Source: an uncultured Actinomycetes bacterium | Lineage (GTDB): Bacteria; Actinomycetota; Thermoleophilia; Solirubrobacterales; Solirubrobacteraceae | Assembly (NCBI GenBank): GCA_937888775.1 | Contig: CALAQT010000414.1 | Location: 1 to 9,692 of the forward strand | Length of the DNA: 9,692 nucleotides | Direction of reading: 5' to 3' | Shown: positions 5,840 to 9,692 of the stretch, in pieces | Position numbering within the stretch: position 1 is the stretch's first letter | Layout: every line of letters starts with the position of its first letter | Notes under the pieces: model-generated | What the model was told of the DNA's origin: nothing | Databases searched by the model: none | Seen by the model: the letters and a program-made list of their open reading frames with translations, nothing else | Program-made: the position numbers and the translations under genes

Positions 5840-5867
5840 AGTCTATTGTGACCCCCTGGCGATGCAA
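5840..5867 (-). promoter_or_regulatory. Candidate promoter of the SDR gene
   Basis: Reading leftward, TTGCAT (5867-5862) and TAGACT (5845-5840) are separated by 16 bp, a reasonable -35/-10 pair. Transcription would start near 5833, leaving a leader of about 27 nt before the ATG at 5806. One arm of a 9-bp inverted repeat lies in the spacer and touches the -10 box, which would suit repression by a bound regulator. Confidence 0.45.
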
Positions 5868-5913
5868 CGGGCAGAGGCCATGGACATCGACAGCCTGGGC
5901 ACAAGGTCACAAT
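5845..5913. repeat. Perfect 9-bp inverted repeat (ATTGTGACC / GGTCACAAT)
   Basis: ATTGTGACC at 5845-5853 and its exact reverse complement at 5905-5913 are separated by 51 bp. The left arm overlaps the -10/spacer of the SDR promoter and the right arm lies upstream of its -35 box. Two identical half-sites in opposite orientation suggest an operator pair, possibly with looping. No regulator gene is present in the window. Confidence 0.5.
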
Positions 5914-6022
5914 CCCTGCTCATGGTTGCCTATCAGCGCCACCCGTGCGTTGGGTCGCGGCGCAACTGACCTACCACCGGATGTGCGGTCTCGAGCGTGA
6001 GGCGCGGGCTCAGCGGGCTCAG

Positions 6023-6132
6023 ATGGGAGAACCGGACGACATCGCCAAGGTGGCCGTCTTCTGGCATCGTCCGCCGCCGGCTACATGGCCGGCGATCTCG
6101 TCATCGTCGACGGCGGATTGCTGCCGGCGTAG
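6023..6132 (+). pseudogene. C-terminal fragment of a second SDR oxidoreductase, frameshifted
   Basis: MGEPDDIAKVAVF is read in one frame; then, after the apparent loss of one C in 'TTC(C)TGGCA' near 6060, ASSAAGYMAGDLVIVDGGLLPA and TAG 6130-6132 follow in the next frame. Together they reproduce the last ~36 residues of a classical SDR and are clearly homologous to the end of the intact SDR at 4976-5806, though in opposite orientation and with many silent and some coding differences. Everything upstream (cofactor and catalytic motifs) is absent. It is a degraded relic of another, related gene and not a recent duplicate. Confidence 0.7.
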
Positions 6133-6255
6133 CACCACCAGCCGGCTTGACCCATGGCGCCGGGCGCCCCGCTCTGTCGGTTGGGACCTCCGGCACTAGC
6201 CATCGAGGCCCGTGGGCGCCACGCTGTCAGCGAGCGAACGGCAGAGGAGATGGCG

Positions 6256-7617
6256 ATGGCCACAGCGACGCGGTCCACGATCGAGGCCGAACGGATGTCC
6301 CTGGTGGACACCGCATGGCTGCACATGGAGATGCCGACCAACCTGATGATGGTCGGCAGCCTCGCCTTCTTCGACGCGCCGCTGGACCGCGACCGACTCG
6401 TCAGGGTCCTTGAGCGGCGCCTTCTCAACCACCCGCGGTTCCGCGAACGCATCCACCCGGCGGTGATCGGGCCTCCCAGCTGGGAGGTGGATCCCCTGTT
6501 CGACCTCGCGGCCCACGTGCACCGCGTCGCGCTGCCCGCACCCGGTGGCGACGCCGAGCTGCGCCTCCTCGTCGCCGACCTGATGAGCACCCCGCTCGAC
6601 ATGACCCGACCGCTGTGGGACGTGCACATGATCGAGAACCACGGCCACGGCTCGGTGCTGCTCACCCGCATCCACCATGCCATCGCCGACGGCACCGCGC
6701 TGGTGCGGCTCCTGCTCGGGCTCACGGCGACAACCGCCGCGGCGTCGCTGCGAGCGCCCCGCACGGCCGGCGCCCCAGCCCCGAACGGCGCGCACCATCA
6801 CCTGCTCGCGCACCTCGACCCGCGCCGGGCCGTCGGCGACATCGTCCAGGTCAGTGCGCAGGCGTTCACCCTCGCGCGGCTCACCGCGCTGTGGCCTGAC
6901 GCCTCCACATCGCTCCGCGGTGGCCTGGTGCGGGCCAAGCGGGTGGCCTGGACGAAGCCGTTCGCACTCGAGGACCTACGCCCGCTGCGTGAGGAGGGTG
7001 GCTACACCGTCAACGACGTCCTCGTCACGGCCGTTACGGGCGCGCTGCGGTCGCACCTCCGCAACGGGGGCGAGAAGCTGCCGAGCCACGTCCGCGCACT
7101 CGTCCCCGTCGACATGCGTCCGCAGGATGACGACGGCAGGCTCGGCAACCAGTTCGGCCTCGTGTTCCTGGACATGCCGGTCGGGATGCCCGGACGGCGG
7201 CAGCGGCTCGACTCCGTCCATGCGATGATGCAACTGGCGCGGCACTCACCGCAGCCGTCGGTGGCATTCGAGGTGCTCGGCGCGCTGGGGCTGGTCCCGC
7301 AGGCCATCCAACGCCAGGTGGTGCGCTTCTTCGGGGCGAAGGGAACGGCCGTCGTCACCAATGTCCGCGGTCCGGCTCGGCGTCTGTACCTGGCCGGGGA
7401 GAGGCTCGTCAACCTCACCTTCTTCGTGCCGCAATCGGCGATGCTCGGCATCGGGATCAGCGTCATGACGTACGCCGGTGACATCCAGGTCGGCGTGATC
7501 GCCGACGCCGGGCTCGTCCCCGAACCGGCTGCCATCGCCCGTGACATCACCGCCGAGCTGCGTGCGCTGGTCAGGCTGGGGGGCGCGTCAGGAGGTCGTG
7601 AGGACGACGGCGAGTAG
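6256..7617 (+). CDS. Wax ester synthase / acyl-CoA:diacylglycerol acyltransferase (WS/DGAT)
   Basis: 453 aa from ATG 6256; the family is about 450-480. This start is chosen over ATG 6250 and over an in-frame ATG at 6154 because AGAGGAG (6243-6249) sits about 6 nt before it. The catalytic motif HHAIADG is at 140-146, with PLW-D at 119-122 just before. V-N-D at 252-254, N-V-R-G-P at 369-373 and the C-terminal P-Q-S-x-M-L-G-I-G-I-S-V-M-T-Y-x-G-D segment follow in the order expected for the acyltransferase fold. The enzyme transfers acyl groups from acyl-CoA to diacylglycerol or fatty alcohols, making triacylglycerol or wax esters at the membrane/lipid-droplet surface. It converges with an acyl-CoA synthetase gene 42 bp away, which would supply its acyl donor. 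Triacylglycerol versus wax ester preference cannot be decided. No damage seen. Confidence 0.93.
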   Translation: MATATRSTIEAERMSLVDTAWLHMEMPTNLMMVGSLAFFDAPLDRDRLVRVLERRLLNHPRFRERIHPAVIGPPSWEVDPLFDLAAHVHRVALPAPGGDAELRLLVADLMSTPLDMTRPLWDVHMIENHGHGSVLLTRIHHAIADGTALVRLLLGLTATTAAASLRAPRTAGAPAPNGAHHHLLAHLDPRRAVGDIVQVSAQAFTLARLTALWPDASTSLRGGLVRAKRVAWTKPFALEDLRPLREEGGYTVNDVLVTAVTGALRSHLRNGGEKLPSHVRALVPVDMRPQDDDGRLGNQFGLVFLDMPVGMPGRRQRLDSVHAMMQLARHSPQPSVAFEVLGALGLVPQAIQRQVVRFFGAKGTAVVTNVRGPARRLYLAGERLVNLTFFVPQSAMLGIGISVMTYAGDIQVGVIADAGLVPEPAAIARDITAELRALVRLGGASGGREDDGE

Positions 7618-7659
7618 CCGCGACGGGGTGCACGCTCGCTGCACTCAATCCACGACAGC

Positions 7660-9519
7660 TCACGACGAGGGCGGTGCGTAGAGCCGCTCGATCTGGTCTG
7701 CGTACCGCTCGGCGACGACCTTGCGACGCACCTTGAACGTCGGCGTGAGCTCGACGCCGACCGTGAACTCGGCGGGGAGGACGACCCAGCGTCGCACCTG
7801 CTCGACCGCCGCTAGACCCCGGTTGACCGCCTCGACGTGGCTGCGCACCGCGTCGCGCACGATGTCGTGGTCGAGGAGGGCGGCGACGCTCTCGCGAATC
7901 CCGCGCCGCGCCGCCAGGTCGGCGAGGGCTGAGGTGTCGATGGTGAGCAGGGCACTGAGGTACGAGTGGCGGTCACCGATGATCACGGCGTTGGCGATCA
8001 GGTCGCCGCGCAATGCGTTCTCGATATTGGTGGGCGAGATGTTCTTGCCACCGGCGGTGATGATGAGGTCCTTCTTGCGGTCAGTGATGGTGAGGTAGCC
8101 GTCAGCGTCGAGCACCCCGACGTCGCCGGTGTGCAGCCAGCCGCCGCCCAGGGTCTCCGCTGTCGCCTCGGCGTCGTGGTAGTACCCGGTGAAGACGACC
8201 TCGCCCCGGGTCAGGATTTCCCCGTCGTGTGCGATGCGCAGCTCGACTCCGGGCACTGCCTGCCCGACGGTGCCGATCCGCGAGTGTCCGTGGCGGTTCA
8301 CCGTCGCCGCCGACATGTCCTCCGTCATTCCGTACCCCTCGAGGATCTCGAGGCCGAGGGCGTGGAAGAAGCGGAGCAGCTCGGGCGAGATCGGCGCCGC
8401 TCCCGAGATCAGGGTGTGCGTCTGGTCGAGCCCGGTGGCGCGCCGCACCCGGCGCAGCACCAGCGCGTCAGCGACCGTGTGGCGGGCCTTCAGCGTCATC
8501 GGGACCGGTAGCGACCGCTGCCGGCGGGCCACGACCTGCTCGCCGATGCTGATCGCCCAGCGCGCCAGGCGCCGGCGGGCCGTCGGCATGGCGTCGATCT
8601 CAGCGTTGATGCGGACGGCCATCTTCTCCCACACGCGCGGGACGCCTACGAAACACGTGGGGCGCACGTCGGCAAGGTCACGGGGCAGGTCGGCCATCGC
8701 CGAGGTGAACCACAGCGGGCTGCCGATGAGGTACAGGCGCCCCTCGCTGTTGAGGCGTTCGAGGATGTGGGCCAGGGGCAGGTAGCTGACCACCCGGTCG
8801 TGCGGTGACATGTTCACCAGCGGCCCCAGCGCGTCGAGCGCCGCGACGAGGTTGCGGTGCGTGGCCATGACGGCCTTGGGTGGCCCGGTGGTGCCGCTCG
8901 TGTAGATGAGGGTGGCGATGTCGTCGGCCGCGGCGGACTCGCTGCGCACGTCGAGCTCATGGCCGACCTCCGCGAGCGCGAGAGCCCCCTGGCGGAGGGC
9001 TTCATGCCACCCGATCACGAACGGTCGCTCATCGTCGGTCGCCTCTCCCTCGACCAGGATGACCCGCTCGAGTCCAGGGAGCCGGCCGCGCACCTCGAGG
9101 ATCTTGGCGAGGAGCGCGCGGTTCTCGACGACGGCGATCGACGCCCCGGCGTGGCCGAGGATGTACGCCGCCTCGTCGGTGCTCAGCGTCTGGTACAGCG
9201 GCGCCGTGCACGCGCGGACGAGCAGCGTCGCCGTGCTCGCGATGACGAACTCGGGACGGTTGAAGGACCAGATGGCCACATGGCCGCCGGTCTCGAGGCG
9301 CTCCCGGAGGTACCAGGCGGCGAGGTGGCGCGCCTCGGTCGCGTACTGCCGCCACGTCCTCGTCTGCCAGCCGGCGGCCGTGCGATGCAGCAGGGCCGGG
9401 TCATCCGCGTGCAGCTCGGCCTGACGGCGGAACAGTTCGACGAGGGTGCGTTCGCGTAACGTTCCCATGAGGATGTCGCGCTCGGTTGGGGACGGGGCTG
9501 CGACCGCTGCCGGGGTCAT
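7660..9519 (-). CDS. fadD: Long-chain fatty acid--CoA ligase (AMP-binding, FadD15-like)
   Basis: 619 aa, ATG 9519, preceded by a strong ribosome-binding site (GGAGGT read on the minus strand, 9530-9525, about 5 nt spacing). This decides the start over the inner Met18. ANL-superfamily motifs are complete: YTSGTTGPPK at 206-215 (phosphate loop), YLPLAHILER at 246-255, GYGMTE at 395-400, HTGD at 463-466, DRKKDLIITAGGKNISP at 480-496 (hinge and A8), and LTPTFKVRRK at 591-600 with the adenylation lysine most likely K596. The length and the 'AHI-x-ER ... SEG' region match long-chain acyl-CoA synthetases of the FACL/FadD15 type. The enzyme activates free fatty acids with ATP to acyl-AMP and then acyl-CoA in the cytoplasm. 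The convergent WS/DGAT next door suggests a role in storage-lipid synthesis, though acyl-CoA could also go to beta-oxidation. Confidence 0.93.
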   Translation of the reverse strand: MTPAAVAAPSPTERDILMGTLRERTLVELFRRQAELHADDPALLHRTAAGWQTRTWRQYATEARHLAAWYLRERLETGGHVAIWSFNRPEFVIASTATLLVRACTAPLYQTLSTDEAAYILGHAGASIAVVENRALLAKILEVRGRLPGLERVILVEGEATDDERPFVIGWHEALRQGALALAEVGHELDVRSESAAADDIATLIYTSGTTGPPKAVMATHRNLVAALDALGPLVNMSPHDRVVSYLPLAHILERLNSEGRLYLIGSPLWFTSAMADLPRDLADVRPTCFVGVPRVWEKMAVRINAEIDAMPTARRRLARWAISIGEQVVARRQRSLPVPMTLKARHTVADALVLRRVRRATGLDQTHTLISGAAPISPELLRFFHALGLEILEGYGMTEDMSAATVNRHGHSRIGTVGQAVPGVELRIAHDGEILTRGEVVFTGYYHDAEATAETLGGGWLHTGDVGVLDADGYLTITDRKKDLIITAGGKNISPTNIENALRGDLIANAVIIGDRHSYLSALLTIDTSALADLAARRGIRESVAALLDHDIVRDAVRSHVEAVNRGLAAVEQVRRWVVLPAEFTVGVELTPTFKVRRKVVAERYADQIERLYAPPSS

Positions 9520-9633
9520 GGTCCACCTCCGGGACGACTACGCTGCGATTGGTGCGCGGACGGCGCTGCGGCTCAGCATCACGTCCGGCGCCCGGAGCGA
9601 ACAGGGCCATCCGTCACAAGGAGCGTGTGGACG

Positions 9634-9664
9634 CTAGTAGCCACACCTCCCCCTTGAGGTTCAA
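9634..9664 (-). promoter_or_regulatory. Candidate fadD promoter with long spacer and dyad (MerR-type architecture)
   Basis: Reading leftward, TTGAAC (9664-9659) and TACTAG (9639-9634) are separated by 19 bp, the abnormally long spacer typical of MerR-family-activated promoters. The dyad ACCTC/GAGGT (9645-9649 and 9656-9660) overlaps the spacer and -35. The -10 match is weak and the dyad is not centred, so this is tentative. The implied leader to the ATG at 9519 is about 105 nt. Confidence 0.3.
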
Positions 9665-9692
9665 CTGCGTCACCCGCGGGCGGCAAGACCGT

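Noticed and set aside
4829..5851. Long plus-strand open frame (340 codons) opposite the SDR gene
   Set aside because: It is the shadow of the SDR coding strand; only its first ~50 codons overlap the chrA relic, in the wrong frame.
6081..6813. Minus-strand frames opposite the WS/DGAT gene
   Set aside because: High-GC antisense shadows with Arg/Ala/Gly-rich sequence and no motifs.
7628..7644. Small hairpin GTGCA/TGCAC between the convergent WS/DGAT and fadD genes
   Set aside because: A 5-bp stem with a 7-nt loop and no T-run is too weak to call a terminator.
9627..9692. Possible divergent gene start (GTG after AAGGAG) running off the right edge
   Set aside because: Only 22 codons are visible, with no recognisable motif; an open frame of this length is expected by chance in such GC-rich DNA.
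1..9692. CRISPR arrays, toxin-antitoxin pairs, retrons or other known defence loci
   Set aside because: No regularly spaced repeats, reverse transcriptase or paired small toxin/antitoxin frames were seen; only the two nuclease-type genes point to defence.

Overview
The window reads as chromosomal DNA of a high-GC Gram-positive bacterium, an actinomycete or an acidimicrobial-type relative. The reasons are strong G/C bias at third codon positions, frequent GTG/TTG starts, a tRNA-Leu gene without an encoded CCA, and triacylglycerol/wax-ester genes typical of these groups. No species can be named from sequence alone.

Layout. (1) Bases 1-554: the 3' end of a family-5 (peptide/nickel type) ABC transporter solute-binding protein gene. 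(2) Bases 592-675: an intact tRNA-Leu(CAG). (3) Bases 625-2885: remains of mobile-element DNA, visibly lower in G+C than the flanks. It holds the C-terminal stub of a tyrosine integrase abutting tRNA-Leu, a 3'-truncated coiled-coil/PD-(D/E)XK nuclease gene, a DUF4913-like small protein, and an Mrr-type nuclease with a topoisomerase-type zinc ribbon. The reading frame of the last runs through a 3' half of tRNA-Pro(TGG), probably an attachment-site relic. (4) Bases 3060-3371: a GlsB/YeaQ/YmgE-type small membrane protein. (5) Bases about 3479-6132: a zone of gene debris. It contains an N-terminal piece of a zinc alcohol dehydrogenase, an IS3-type transposase scrap, a broken chromate transporter and a frameshifted C-terminal piece of a short-chain dehydrogenase (SDR). 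Two genes here look intact, a DUF5808 membrane protein and a complete SDR. (6) Bases 6256-9519: a convergent pair of intact genes, a WS/DGAT acyltransferase (+) and a long-chain acyl-CoA synthetase (-).

How the parts relate. The right-hand pair makes biochemical sense: FadD supplies acyl-CoA and WS/DGAT esterifies it to a storage lipid. The left-hand half is an integration hot spot. Two different tRNA identities (Leu intact, Pro partial) lie about 2.1 kb apart, with only an integrase stub and two nuclease-type genes between them, so the area looks like collapsed remains of more than one tRNA-targeting element with restriction/defence cargo. I found no convincing undescribed system. The most distinctive points are the tRNA-Leu/tRNA-Pro bracket with nuclease cargo, the clean nuclease-integrase deletion junction, and a perfect 9-bp inverted repeat, one copy of which lies in the SDR promoter spacer.
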